Positions 37,643-50,300 of a stretch of 64,000 nucleotides of DNA are shown here, in pieces. The notes below the pieces were generated by a model, which worked only from the letters and a program-made list of their open reading frames with translations, was not told the DNA's origin and did not search any database. Location: assembly GCA_036245805.1 (NCBI GenBank), contig BTRK01000003.1:13184464-13248463 (forward strand). Direction: 5' to 3'. The DNA comes from Pristionchus mayeri (taxonomy: Eukaryota; Nematoda; Chromadorea; Rhabditida; Neodiplogasteridae). The position numbers and the translations under genes were made by a program. The number at the start of each line of letters is the position of its first letter. The stretch's first letter is position 1.

Positions 37643-37678
37643 TGAGCTGAAAATGACATGAGCTGAAAATGACATGAG
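37643..37678 (+). repeat. 16-bp direct duplication overlapping a start codon
   Basis: GAGCTGAAAATGACAT is present twice in tandem. The second copy ends in the ATG used as the start of the membrane-protein gene at 37,674. An in-place duplication of this kind could create or move a start. It is short and may be chance slippage. Confidence 0.7.
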
Positions 37679-40600
37679 CATTGAAAACGCTGCCTTTCAG
37701 GTGAAACATCTCCGCAGGGCCGTGATCATAGCAGTTCCGATTGCTGTAGCTGCAGTTATCTCGATAGTGCTCACCTACGACATGGGGTGGAGTGGGATGA
37801 TCCCAGGAATTGTCTTCATGATGGATTCGATCGCCGTGCTGGGACTCGGCATTTGGAAGATTCAATGGATTGTGAGTATAGCTCGAAAAAAAATTAAGTA
37901 TTAGGTTGTAGGGAAAGTCTTTGTCACTTTTTCAAAACTGTAGTTCTTGGGGGAAGGAAAATCGTGAGTTTAATTATACTTGTCCTCATTAGTGACAATA
38001 TGTGCCCATCGTACTTGCAATGTATGGATCCCCTCTCTTTAGAACCCACCTGGGTGCGAATGAAAGTATTGCTCGAGTTCTACCTCGAGACTTTCACGTG
38101 AATTGAAGGCCCTACCTCGAACGGCATGGGCCAGATCTGCGAAAGGCCACTAATCGGAAGGGCCCAAGTCAGGAGAATACGGGGGGTAAGGGGGAACCAT
38201 CCGTCCATATCAAGCCAGTTCCTGCTTCACTTGATTTAAGACCTGAGGACGGGGGTCATTTTGATGATTATACACTTTCTTGTCCTTCAGCATTGAACGA
38301 TCTACTTCCAACTTCAAATTCTGTAGTTGTGTAATGTACTTGGTCCCGGTGATTAACATGCCCCGGGGAGTAGCTCCGAGTAGATCACGCCATCCACTCC
38401 CCACCACATTGACAGCTTGTTTTTCTTGGGTTTCAGGTAAAGTTTGGAAACACCCTGTGGAGGCTCTACTTCTCCAACCCGCTTGGTTCTCATGTGGTTG
38501 TTATCGTAGAGGACTCACTTCTCATTCCCAGTTATGAGCCGTTCCAGCCATTTATCCCCACCTCGGAGAATGAGGAGAATATTGGAATCATCGATTCGAC
38601 GGTCATGGCTGGCTTGGATCAGATCATGGGATTTGAATCGACCGATTATTTTCATCATTCCAAGATATCTCAAGCCTTCTCTGACAGTGCGATGGTGGAC
38701 TCTAAGTGCAATAGTCATTTCTCGGGCACTTTGAAATGGGTTCATTTAAGCAGCTTTCTACTAAGTCTCAAAATGTAACTAACGTGGTCTCCCAGACCGA
38801 CCCCATTCATTCAGGGAAAAGTTGCCTTCTTCGCGGATCTGGATCCAATTTCTGAAGGTGTTGTAGAGGGGGCATGTGTGTCATAAACATTCTTCAGTAG
38901 GGTCTCCGAATCCTTCATCGTGGTGTATTATAGAGAGAGGTAAATCAAAACATGTCGGAAGTGTGTGGTACCAGGAACATAAATCGTTGATCTACTAGAG
39001 CTTGACTGAAGGAAAGGCAATGGGGAGTTGTTTACTATAAAGGTCCATCACTGGTTATTATTCACGAGGAACATGGGAAAAGCAAAGTGCCTTTGTGGCT
39101 AGCAGTGTAAAAATAAAAGCAGTGACAAAGACTTTCCCTACAACCTGATACTTTATGAGGCGAATCGTGAGAGAATCGACCACGCCGCGGCGGTAGGATT
39201 CAAGTTTGTTCAATCCCGCTATAGTTTTGGTTATGAGTATTTCGAATGATTCTCTTTTAAACTGCGTCGTCGGAATTTTGATATCGATCGTCACCTTCGA
39301 GATCCAGAAGGCCAAACTTGGTACTATCACTTTTCGATATTCAAATCGGGGCCACTTAAATGATCATAACTTCGTTTAAAATGAAGATAGAAGGTCGCTC
39401 TTTTTTTAGAAAGAAAGCTACCATCATGCTCTATAATTTGATTTAGAAGATATCATTCCTTGCCTTCATCATGGTGCAGGGCGGTCGGGAGGACCAAAAA
39501 TGACGTATCATTGGAAATCGGAAAAACGTTTTGAGTTATCATGCTTATGTTTAAGTTCATACAAGGAACTAACTTCTCGCCAAAAATTAGGAAAATCGGA
39601 GTATAGAAAAAAAAAGGTGGCACTTTTGTGCGACGACCTCAAAATGAGTTCTGGAAAAGAGTACTTCCGTATCTTAAATTGGCCTGATTTGGGCTCAAAA
39701 TCATTCAAAAACATCCAAAACAACATTCTAAGTATCTACCCCGCATGTTATAGCTCTTCCATTGGTCATAAATGGCCACATGAACGAAAATTTGAAATTC
39801 CAAATTTTGACCAATTTCAACGTGCGGGATGGGCCCAAATGCACTAAATGGGTTTAAAGTAATGTAAATACATCCCTCGAAACAGCTCAAAGAAAAAAAG
39901 GGCTACTGAAAAGAGGAAATTTCACCTGAAGAATCCAAGGAAACACGCAAAACTGTGACTCCGGTAAAAATAGGCATAGAGACTCGGTTTTTGGTTAGAA
40001 ATGTAGAGCACCATGAGCTCTCGGGGGATTCTAGCCTACTTCTGGCCAACTTCCAAGCTCTGTAGCTCGCGTCAACGTAAAGGTAGAGACTCACTTTCAA
40101 CAGATGAAATGTTTAGCTCATGGTGATCTACATTTCTAACCAAAAGCTGAGTCTCTATGCCTATTTTTACCGGAGTCACAGTTTTGCGTGTTTCCTTGGA
40201 TTCTTCAGGTGAAATTTCCTCTTTTCAGTAGCCCTTTTTCTTTGAGCTGTTTCGAGGGATGTATTTACATTACTTTAAACCCATTTAGTGCATTTGGGCC
40301 CATCCCGCACGTTGAAATTGGTCAAAATTTGGAATTTCAAATTTTCGGTCATGTGGCCATTTATGACCAATGGAAGAGCTATAACATGGGGGGTAGATAC
40401 TTAGAATGAAGTACTCTTTTCCAGAACTCCTTTTGAGATCGTCGCACAAAAGTGCCACCTTTTTTTTCTATACTCCGATTTTCCTAATTTTTGGCGAGAA
40501 GTTAGTTCCTTGTATGAACTTAAACTTAAGCATGATAACCCAAAACATTTTTCCGATTTCCAAAGATACGTCATTTTTGGTCCTCCCGACCGCCCGGCAC

Positions 40601-43600
40601 CATGATGAAGGCCAGGAATGATATCTTCTAAATCAAATTATAGAGCATGATGGTAGCTTTCTTTCTAAAAAAAGAGCGACCTTCTATCTTCATTTTAAAC
40701 GAAGTTATGATCATTTAAGTGGCCCCGATTTGAATATCGAAAAGTGATAGTACCAAGTTTGGCCTTCTGAATCTCGAAGATGACGACCGATATCAAAATT
40801 CTGACAACGCAGTTTAAAAAAAGAAGATCCTTCCAAATCGACAAAACTATCATGCGCAAGCCTGGTTGTCGTCATCATCAGCTGCGTAATCTCCGGATTT
40901 ATCATGGATTTTGGAGCGCCGAATTTTTCCTTCCGAATCGAGGAATATCATGCAATGATGAAGAGAAACTGGGCTGCGGCACTCGTCACTATCTGCACTG
41001 CGCTCTGGAGTCTGTACTACGTCAAGAAAAGCGCAATGGTGCGTGGTTTCTCATTACCACTTACTGTGGTCACAAGTATTGAAGTATTCGGATTAATGAA
41101 CATAAGAATCTCAATGGCTTCGCAAAAAAATCTCTTCATTCAGATTAAGAAAAGTCCCCGTGTAATGTTCGCTGTGGCCGCTGCGCTGACAATTCTGGCC
41201 ATGATCACCACCGGATGGAGAGGCGGCACCTACACGGAAAAGTGCAATAACCAGGGCTGCTCTATCAGGTACTGGTGATTCCAAAACAGCCGTTCAATTC
41301 GACTTCAAGCCGGCTTGAAGGCTCAAAACAAGCTAGCCTTCAGACTGCGTTATGCCATTAACATACGCTATTATGAAATAGGTTAGATGAAAACCGTCAG
41401 GTAAGGTATGATGATCCGACCCAACACCATTTGGGATGATAACCGATACCCTTCTGCAGTATTGCCGTATAATACTTCTTGAAAGAGTGGGAACATACTG
41501 TGAAAATACAACAAAAGCACAGAGTTTTGGTGAACAACCGACAGCAATGGGTAGCGTTAATATAGTATGCTTGCGCTTGTTTCTCTCAACATACATGCCT
41601 TTTCAAACTACCAATTACAATTATTGAGCGAATGAACAAATCATTCAGGAGTACGCCAAAGTGGTGGCCATAATCAGCTACGTATTTCTGGCAGCGAGCG
41701 CTGCATTGGTCACCCACGTGTTCTATGGCCTAAATATAGACCCCGGACATCTGGCTGATGTTAGTAATTTTAATAATAATTACTAATTTTAAAATATTAA
41801 TTATCATTATTAATTATTACTTTCATATTATTCATACAATTACAGAGCTCACCAGCATTCTTCATTTTCTTCTTGATTCTAATCTTTTACATCGAGCGCA
41901 AAGCACACGGGGTACGCAAATTGTATTACTCCAATTATAAAATTAATGCAAATGACACAAAATTATTCAAATTTGAGAGGTAGATACAATTCAAGCTTAA
42001 ATTATCAGAAATTTATTGGCCAATCGCATGAGCAAAAATAGATTTTAAGACGATTAATAATCTCACAGTTTCAGATAGATAAAGGCTGCCTTCGCGTGTG
42101 CCTTGCTCTGCACCTATTATCCACTGTTTTTCTCACAATAGCGATTGCTGACTGGATTCGAGACATTCGAGAAGATGGTCGTATATATGAAAAACCGTTG
42201 GTTCTCATGGGAACGCGCAACTTCATGATCACCACTTACATACTCCTCATAAGTGGTTATAACTGCGGTGTAAGTATAATGATTCAAATATCTTCATTGT
42301 TCGATAGTATTATTTGATTTATCATTCCAGTATAAGCGAGCGGCGGTCATAGCTGGTTATGTCATTCTTCTTGCGAGTGAAGCACTCTCATTTGCACTAT
42401 TCTTCCTCAAGAAATTCCAATTTCTTTGCCCGGTAAATTATTGTCTTTGCAAACAATATGATTACAATTGCAGCCATACATCGTTTCAACCATTGTCGCA
42501 GTATTCGTTCTTTCGTGCATCGAGCTCAGTAACTACAAGGTAAGCTGACTCATAATTTACAGCTATGTTGGCGTACGTACGTAATGCAAAATGAAATTAT
42601 ATACAAATTTCAGGCTAACGGCTTCTCCCGTCTCACACTCGTGCTGCAACAGTGTGCTGCAGCAGCTGCAGGCCTCGGCATTGCTGCAGGGATGGGCAGA
42701 TCATTCGTGGTCTTCTGCACACTGGCATGGCTCCTGTTCAACGTGGGAATGTCTAGCAGCCATCTTTTCGCTAAAAACGATGACTTGCGTTTTTATTTAT
42801 CATCATGTGAACACCTCCACACTTAAAAATTTAACATACTGGGTCATTCATTTTCAGATCTCTGCAAAAGATGAATCCACTCCAACCGAAACAAATCCAC
42901 GATTCAAAATGGCTGCTCTGATAGTAATCGCGATTATTTTGGTCTGTTTTTTATAAACTGGTCTTTTTAGAGCTGGGATTAAATTTATCCCGAAAAAAAG
43001 CGAATAAGATTCAATATAATTCAATTTCATTGTTGTTTTCAGATCGCTCTGTTCCCAATTTACAACTGCGTTCACATGCATCTGCCCGCCATTACTCCAA
43101 TTATCTTCCTTACTTTCTCGATTATATTCGTTATCGGCGTCCAGCTAATTATCACTTTCAAGAAAAATACGGTGAGAATCGAATTGTTTAATATTATTCT
43201 GGAAAAACGAATTCGTATTTGTAGAAGTGTCGAGTCCGAACGGGCGCGATTGCCTTCGTTCTAGTTTTTTATCTAGTAATTGTCGCACCCAGCCTGAATG
43301 GATCGAAAGACGAACTATTCGAAAACCTTTTCTTCGCTTCTGCACCAACTGTTGCATTAGCACTGCACTTCATCGGCTTCAGCCTTCAGGTATGTCAGCA
43401 AATGCATCTAACTGCAAAAAAGTATAACACTAAATTATTCAATGTATTGAACATACGTGAAAATTTTTCATACTTTTCATAAACACTCTTTAAAACCTTA
43501 ATTATTGATTCACATCAGTACCGATCGATCGACAAAAAGAAGACAGTCGATGCTGCAGCTGCAGCACTGGTAGCTGAGGCTCATGTCCCAATAACTGTAG

Positions 43601-43644
43601 ATGTGGACAGAAATTACGACTCAGAAAAAGGAAAAGTTGCATGA
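37674..43644 (+). CDS. Multipass membrane protein, ~13 exons, ~557 aa, family not recognised
   Basis: Exons by splice signals and phase: 37,674-37,871; ~40,861-41,038; 41,144-41,268; 41,649-41,759; 41,846-41,911; 42,075-42,269; 42,331-42,432; 42,474-42,539; 42,614-42,742 (donor uncertain); 42,858-42,941; 43,043-43,171; 43,225-43,389; 43,519-43,644. Exons from 41,649 on join in phase. Nearly every exon carries one or two hydrophobic helices, for example VIIAVPIAVAAVISIVL, FFIFFLILIFYI and ITPIIFLTFSIIFVIGV, so 10-14 membrane spans are likely. The C-terminus is hydrophilic (alanine run, then VPITVDVDRNYDSEKGKVA). The exon 1-2 and 3-4 junctions do not resolve in phase. Either a small exon is missed or the 5' part is damaged. 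The first intron is ~3 kb and contains two mobile elements. Function unknown. Confidence 0.72.
37901..39148 (-). mobile_element. Dead mariner element in the first intron of the membrane gene
   Basis: The element is 1,248 bp, close to the usual ~1.3 kb of mariner. Inverted ends carry AGGTTGTAGGGAAAGTCTTT, and TA flanks both sides (37,899-37,900 and 39,149-39,150). The minus strand encodes recognisable mariner transposase pieces (separate entry), so the element lies opposite to the host gene. Confidence 0.93.
37985..38960 (-). pseudogene. Mariner transposase remnant
   Basis: Minus-strand reading gives the mariner order of motifs: a helix-turn-helix-like part (ALRVHHRTVREGLRYLGMM), then ERLITGNEK (the site around the first catalytic aspartate in the family is ITGDEKW), then QNDPRPQV in place of the family's QDNARPH. 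The PPYSPDLGPSD signature follows, then ESLEVELEQYFHSHPGGF near the end. Stops occur after GNEK, after KQELA and after GPSD, and the first catalytic Asp appears replaced by Asn. It cannot encode active enzyme. Confidence 0.9.
39219..40855. repeat. 1.6-kb palindrome (foldback element) in the first intron of the membrane gene
   Basis: The left arm (about 39,219-40,020) and right arm (about 40,112-40,855) are near-identical inverted copies around a ~90-base loop. Shared words include AAGTGATAGTACCAAGTTTG, CATTTAGTGCATTTGGGCCC and CAAAACTGTGACTCCGG. The right end falls within a few bases of the presumed start of the gene's second exon (~40,861). Transcribed as part of the intron, it would fold into a hairpin of about 750 bp. 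Open frames in the arms are mirror images and not genes. Confidence 0.88.
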
Positions 43645-44259
43645 TTGTTTCCAAATTTGGAACGATTCGACTTCATCTCATTTTTGGAGACTTTTTTCAT
43701 TCTACATTCTCGCTCGCATTCAACAATCCAATCACTGTATTTCTACAAATTTGACTATCATAAATATCGCATGCACTTTTCATAGTGTGTTTATCAAATG
43801 CATCAAGTTGATCCATAATCGCATTCCTAATTTATTTCGAATTTCGATTTTGGCACTTTTTACAGGCGCCTGTCTGTTCATATCTATTTTCTCATCACCT
43901 ATTCATCCCTACTGTGAACCCTGCCATTTTGGCCATTTCATCTGCTAGAAACAAGAGGTGACTTGAAATGGCACGAAATGCCTCTCTTCATTTTGCGTGC
44001 TCTCTCACCTATGAGTCAGCCCAAAGAGCACGCATATTGAACTTAGCCACTTCTCACCTAAGCCATTTCCCACTTCATTCATCTCGCTAGTTCTTTTCCC
44101 ATTTTTATTTCTGCTCCCGTGGTGTTTCATTGTATCCATGGGGATGAAATCGTATAGCCATCAACGTCAGTCATCTTTAGGGGCCCCAAAAACGACGTGG
44201 CCCTATTTCCTCAACAATCCATCCCTACTCCATCCATTCAACCAGTCTCACCTCCAATC
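43645..44259. other. Intergenic spacer between two plus-strand genes
   Basis: No supported gene. A motif near 43,988 (GCGTGCTCTCTCACC, later AAAGAGCACGC) forms a loose inverted pair and recurs in related form near 35,915, 36,139 and 58,097. Open frames here lack splice signals that fit a gene. Confidence 0.35.
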
Positions 44260-45478
44260 ATGCAGCGCCTCCCTCCATCTGAAGCCTTCAATCGTGAAGC
44301 GACCGAAATGGTCTGCTACCTTTCCCGTGGCCTAAACTTCCCAAGCCACCTGCCTTCTTCATTTTATTCTCTCCAAACTTCGAGATTAAGGGGGAGAAGG
44401 TTTACGCATTTAATGCTAACGATCCCGCTCATCCCTTCTCAAACTGCCATCCGGTCTCAATTCCGTGCAATGGGAAGCTCTACTCGAGTATCAACGACTA
44501 CTTGATGCTCATCAGTAAGTCACTTCATGTAATCTTTCATATATTGCAGTCCCCTTATTGTGTAACAACTTGTGTTGTCGTATCCGACACGCCTGCATCT
44601 TTCCTGAAAAGAAACATATAACAAGGAGGGAGATTTTTTTAGAACTTCAACCTCTCCCTCCGACGCCTTGGTCAACTGCTGAGATGATGGAGCGCGCCTA
44701 CCCAGTATGTAGGGAGAATGGACGACTTGTGGACGGACTAATGCATCGAATTGTCTTTCAAAAGGTTCGATATTCTTCATCTTTAACACTTGCAACCATC
44801 ATGAAACATGGGGGGGGCGTGATGAAAAGATCGTATTTACGAGACGTATTTAGAAGAGTTCCATAATCTGGTCACCGACTTTTCATTTCACAGTACCTAG
44901 GAAAATGATAAAAATAAAGAATTCATGCATCTAGAATTAATGCTCGAACTAGTTATAACTACCGTCCAGTGAAATAGATATTCTTTCAGTTCCTAATCGT
45001 CGACTATTATCGCTTTCTCCTTATTCGCACTGGCGATGCCACCATTGTCGCCTGCCCTGCTGAGCCGACACTTGAGGAGTGAGCATTGTATCAATATCTG
45101 GCATATTTCAAGCGACAGTGATTCTGCGTATATTTTCTATCGTATTGAAAGGTTAAGAGGCTACAAATATCGCGTTGCGGCCATATCTAAACTTGGGATG
45201 GCATCATAAAAAGTGGATATCTTCATTCGGCGTACTCCCTCGCCGGTTCAGCACATGAAAGTGCACGCACTGAGTTATTTCTTATGAAGCCACACCGCAT
45301 CCCTATCTGATTCCAACGATAACGCAATCTTCTCAGTGTGATCGCCGGTCTACAGCGCAGTGGTTCTCACGGGGAGAACAAATTGGGCCAGTCTCTGCAG
45401 TCCGTTCGTGATTTCCTTCGAAGTATGGATGATCGGCGAATGAAAGAGATCAGACAGCTCGGTTATTCAAGTGTGTAA
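44260..45478 (+). CDS. Unrecognised small gene, four exons, possible frameshift in exon 1
   Basis: Three introns join in perfect phase. Exon 1 ends ...SSINDYLMLI with a GTAAGT donor at about 44,516. Exon 2 runs ~44,640-44,765 (ends HRIVFQK), exon 3 44,990-45,079 (FLIVDYYRFLLIRTGDATI...) and exon 4 45,337-45,478 (VIAGLQRSG...RQLGYSSV, stop). The 5' part is unclear. MQRLPPSEAFNREATEM... opens at 44,260, but the frame that continues into exon 2 (NFEIKGEKVYAFNANDP...) is a different one, opening near 44,300. A small indel, a very short intron or a wrong start would each explain this. No signal peptide or membrane helix is evident. I do not recognise the family. Confidence 0.6.
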
Positions 45479-46104
45479 TATCATAACATTCATGTGTATC
45501 TCTATAATATAGCTAAATATATGTACAATCGTACATACGCGAAAGTGACTACGAGCATTGCTTTATCATAAAGCCTGTGAACATTTCACAATATATTCGA
45601 TACAAATGTATTCATGATTTGTGTAATTTGCAAGCTCACTGAAGATATTGGTGGTAACGAGCTTATTTCCTGATCTCAACTTCTTCGAACAGTTGCCGAA
45701 TCGGCCGAGAAATAGCACGGATCAGAGATGTATTTCATTTGATATGCTAATCAACGCTCACCTAATGTGCCACATCAACAACGCTACTAATTACATATTA
45801 GTTTATATTCAATCCAGATGGTAATTGTTTACTTGGGGCATGACAATGGTTGGGAAAATACCTTGCTTGCCTCGATAATGTCACGAACGAATTCCATAGC
45901 GCGCACGCATTCCTGGAACGATCCAGCGGTTGTGAAGCGAACCCCTCAAATGATAAATCATTATAATGATTGGCTCATTCACTCCCAAGCAAACCTGTAG
46001 TATTCAGGTATTGCACGCTAACTTTGGACTGAACGGATGTGTAATGCAGAATGAAATGACGTTTTATTATGTATACATGCCTAGTAGTACTCCGTAAATT
46101 TTAA
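45479..46104. other. Intergenic spacer
   Basis: AT-rich sequence between convergent genes. A 60-codon open frame at 45,818-46,000 has no supporting splice sites or recognisable composition, and I see no RNA gene. The region should hold the 3' UTRs of both neighbours. Confidence 0.35.
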
Positions 46105-46513
46105 CTAACCCATTTTTCCATCAGTGAGATTCTGAGCCGTCTTTGAGAGGGGATGGCTAAGAATGTACACTTCGCCATTTGTTTTCGCGACACCTTTAAT
46201 CTGCAAAATTAGTTGATAAATGTATGTAACAGTTGTTTGAAAGCGATCACGAATTTGTGCTACCTCTTCCACCAAAGCCTGCACTGCGGTTTCCACTGCG
46301 TCCGGGGTTGTCGGGAAAGTCGTCGCCGTTCTCAGCAACGATGAGATGTCCATAGATGAGGACGTCGGAGCAGCGCAAGCCTGAATAATATTGATAATAG
46401 TTTTAAATGTGAAATGCATTCCGAAAAGAAATATGAACACAAACATTGGCGTTATGGACGAAGATAACGGCAAAGAGAGGAGCCAGCAGCGGGATTGAAG
46501 TCGTGAAAGCCAT
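46105..46513 (-). CDS. Small secreted protein, 93 aa, three exons
   Basis: Minus-strand exons 46,445-46,513, 46,264-46,380 and 46,105-46,200 all join in phase 0 and give 93 residues. The start MAFTTSIPLLAPLFAVIF has the short polar start and hydrophobic core of a signal peptide, with cleavage likely near residue 20-25. The mature part begins with two cysteines (ACAAPTSSS...) and has a Thr/Pro/Val-rich middle. It ends QNLTDGKMG; NLT is a possible glycosylation site. There is no dibasic processing site typical of neuropeptides. A longer open frame covering the same bases runs through both introns and is less likely because of the clear splice signals. Function unknown. Confidence 0.68.
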
Positions 46514-47309
46514 TGTAGTTTGAGAAGTTGTTTACTGGGACTGAGACAGACGAATTGAGAGACGAGAATGGAAGAATTCCGGACCTCACGCGGCACCGCG
46601 AAGCGGTTTAATGCCATTAAAACGGCACTTTCTGGATGAGTAATGTCAACTTAAGACGTGATAACATTCGTAACAGAGCATTCTTCTCTCACCATTTTTC
46701 ACGCACTTTAATGACACTTTCTCGATTTGTATGGGCAACGGAGGAGTGCAAACGAGGAACAGTTAAGAGCTATCGTTGAATGACCTGCGTCATGGCACAG
46801 TTATATGAAATGAATCATACCACTTGAGCAGGCTATTCTCGTTTACGAATTCGTAGATGTTTATAATGGAATAGTGTATTGAAAGCTTTGACTCCACCTA
46901 GCTGTAGAGTGAGTAATCAACAATATTTCATCTCCACTGCCGAATATTATTTTCATACAAATATTCAGATGTTATCAAATATCGCAAATAGCTCGTGAAC
47001 GCGTTGTGTTGTTCAAATATGAAACAGTGCACCCTCAACGAGAGAATATTTGCATTATTATCTTTATTCGACCATGTATTATGCATTTTTACAATGTAAA
47101 CATATTAAAGTAAGCAAAATTCAACCATAAAGCAGTGCCAACTAATCACTGACACACATATACACATGACATTTGTACACCGTACATACAGTTTGATAAA
47201 GCTCTCAGAGCCAGATAATTGTTGTTTAAAACATATTGATCAATTCGTATTCTACATCGAAACTGTCGTGACCTCCGATAATCCATCGAGTATATCGACC
47301 GAAAACTTC
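46514..47309. other. Intergenic spacer between two minus-strand genes
   Basis: AT-rich. It should contain the promoter of the small secreted gene and the 3' end of the transporter gene. A minus-strand AATAAA (TTTATT on the plus strand) near 47,062 lies about 245 bases past the transporter stop and could be its poly(A) signal. Confidence 0.4.
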
Positions 47310-50300
47310 TTATTCAGGATTGCACATCTGTAAAAAATACAACAACAACGATGTAGAAGTAGATCGCACATTTGAGACTGGTCTGGGTGAAAATCTCCCT
47401 CGGTATTTATATAATGACCCTTATAAGGACTATTTTTCTCAATTCGTTTTTGCTATGCAAATTATAAAAATGTTTGCGTAATTGGAAACCGTCTACATTA
47501 CCGATACATGTTAGTAAAACCGTTAGTAAAGTAAAGCGAAATTAAGCACTCACTTTGTCTCTCTCGTTCTCGCTACAGCAACCGCGTCTCTCATCGTTGG
47601 ATAAAAGTTGCTCTTGGGGACTTGCTCGTGGAAACCGGATCTTGCGAAAAGATCTCTGACTGGCGCTGAAAAAATATTTTGATTATATCTTGTAAAAAGT
47701 AGTTTTCGAAAAAAACATTTAAAAAAGTCGTTACCTTTAGCTGCAGCGAAATACACGAGTACGTTGCGATTGTGCATTTCGAGGAATAACTGAAATTTAT
47801 ATTTTTGGTGGACCACGAAAAACAAGATCAAGCTACCCCTCCTTGATTTTTGGTTATCATCTGGTAGGTTCTAATCCGACATAGTACACGTGAAAAAAAA
47901 ACAAAAATCAAAGACCAAGGTAATTGTTTACCTCCTTCAACGTGGAGATGCCCATGTAGTCTACAAACGTGAAGCCAGAACAGTCGATGACCAAATGCCG
48001 GGTGTATTCCGGTATTTCATCCTCTTCGAGCTGAAGTATTTCAACATATCATATTAAAAATTCAATTCAATAACATGTTTTTTTCCTGTTTTGGCATCAG
48101 ATCAATAGCAAAAAGTGAAAACATAATTCGCATACGTTATGTTTACCTCTTTCTCGGGTCCCCCATTCATAGAGATCGACAGTTTGTCCACTCGCAAAAT
48201 AAGATTCTCGTGTTCCCATTGTCGAAGCGCCTTAAACATATTATCAAATTTCTTCCAATAAGTAAACCACAATTGATAATCTCCATAGTTTTTTTTTATT
48301 CGCAATCCCTAATACATAATATGAAATAATATGATGCGGAAATTCAAGCAACCAACCTTTTGAACGCATTTCTTGAACCGGTGTGCGTTCATGAACAGAA
48401 GAGGCGAGTCGAAACGGAACAGGCAGATTTCCTGAAAACATGAGCATGCTAAAAATAAGTCAAGATAAATTCGTTGTTTCGTGAACACCGTTGATTCGAA
48501 GTAATCGGAATAGGGCTAACCTGGAAGAAGGATACACTCTGGTATCTGCCCGCCTCCTCAAAATCGAGATTTCCGTGGACGCCGCCGAGAAGATGCCAGA
48601 GCGGCCTGGAAATTCGACATCATTTGTATCTTGCCCATTGTCTTTGTCTACATTAGATTGATGTTAATTTAATTGTTACAGCAGAACAATAATCAGCAGT
48701 TTTCATATTACGGATTTATGGTTCTAAAATCAGAACAAAACGAACCATTGTTCCCTCGCAATCGCCGTGAAGAGAGCGTAGAGCATGGAGATGATCAGTC
48801 CGGGAGTGACGTCGATGAAAACCGTTGCCAAGAAGGAGACTGCCCAGATACTCTGAAGATCGTAATGGTTTTATTGCACAATATCGTGCAAATACTGATT
48901 CAATCACAACATTGATTTCATCAGCAAATACTAATGCAAAGTACGAAAGTTCAATATTTCACGTCATAAAATAATGGTAATCTCACGAAATCGATCTTCG
49001 ACACGGGCCACAGCGCGATTAGATCCTTGAACTTGAGCAAGACTGCGTACAGAGCGACCAAGACAATGCATGAGAGCACGGGCTGAAATTTAATGTCGAT
49101 GACCGTGGCCATGAGTAAAGTATAGCATTTTTGATTGATTTCATAGGACTTGATGACATTTCGTATAGAGTTACATCAATACTAAACAAATATATATTCA
49201 CCTTCGGCAGAGGCTCCAAGTAGGTAGCGAGAAAGAGGATGGTAGAGAGAACGATGCCAGCGGCAAAGAAATTCGATAACTAAAATCGTTTACTATTTAT
49301 CAAATTGAATTTTAAATACTCTCCGGATGTCATGTATGATGTTGAGACAGAACAACAAATTCCTAGATGATTGTGAGTTGAAGAATGCGCATAGGTTTAC
49401 CGGAGTCTTCGTTCCGATCTTGTTGTTGATCACTGATCTCGAAAGGGAGCAAGCTGGTGGGTACACGGGAAAGAAGGAGGAGACGGCCGACATGAAGCCC
49501 AGGGCAAGTAGTTCCTGAAAATTACCGAGATTGAATCAAAAATAACAAATAATCCGATATTCACTATTTTCGTCATTTAAAAAGTCCTAAATAACACAGC
49601 AAGAATATATTCGAGCATATTAATTATGAAATTTAAGGAATGAGCGATTTCTACAGAATAAATTCCAGAAGATGATGAAGACATTATGAAATTGTGAACC
49701 TGATTATCGTCGAGTTCATAGTCGTGATTCTTTGCGAACGTACGACCCAGGGAGATGTGCAAGGCGTAGGCGACAAGCTGAAATGTAAGGTTTTGAATTA
49801 TTGTTGGTTAAATCTCACACTATTATGTGCACATGTTTGTTTTGGTGAGTAAGTTGAAAATATGGAGATTCTGGGAAAATAGTTAATTCCATTACGGTGA
49901 TTGTGAGGGCATCTCCAATCAGCGACGGCATGAGGTCGAATCGAGGAACGGTAGGCATGACGAGGCTGAAGCAAGCAAAATCAAGTGTGAACTATATCTG
50001 TTGTTGACACCACCAATTTAAAAACTTACGCATGATTATATCTAGAGCTTAACATGTTTATAAGTTTAAAGTAATGCATGATGGCCTTACCCAGTCGAGA
50101 TGCTGCCCACAGTCTTCACATTGAACGGAGGCGAGGAGAAACCGATGAAGTAGCTGCATACTGTCGTGATGATTATCTGTAAAAACATTAATCTAAAAAA
50201 ATGTTTAAAAACATTTTTGAAAATAATAATACAATTAAAGTTGAACATAGACACGAACCAGCAGTAGTTCATAGGGAAGCGCGTAGTGGAAATTCAAGAA

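Noticed and set aside
39500..40621. Open frames in the 1.6-kb palindrome
   Set aside because: Arms of an inverted repeat. Frames are not conserved between arms and lie in an intron.
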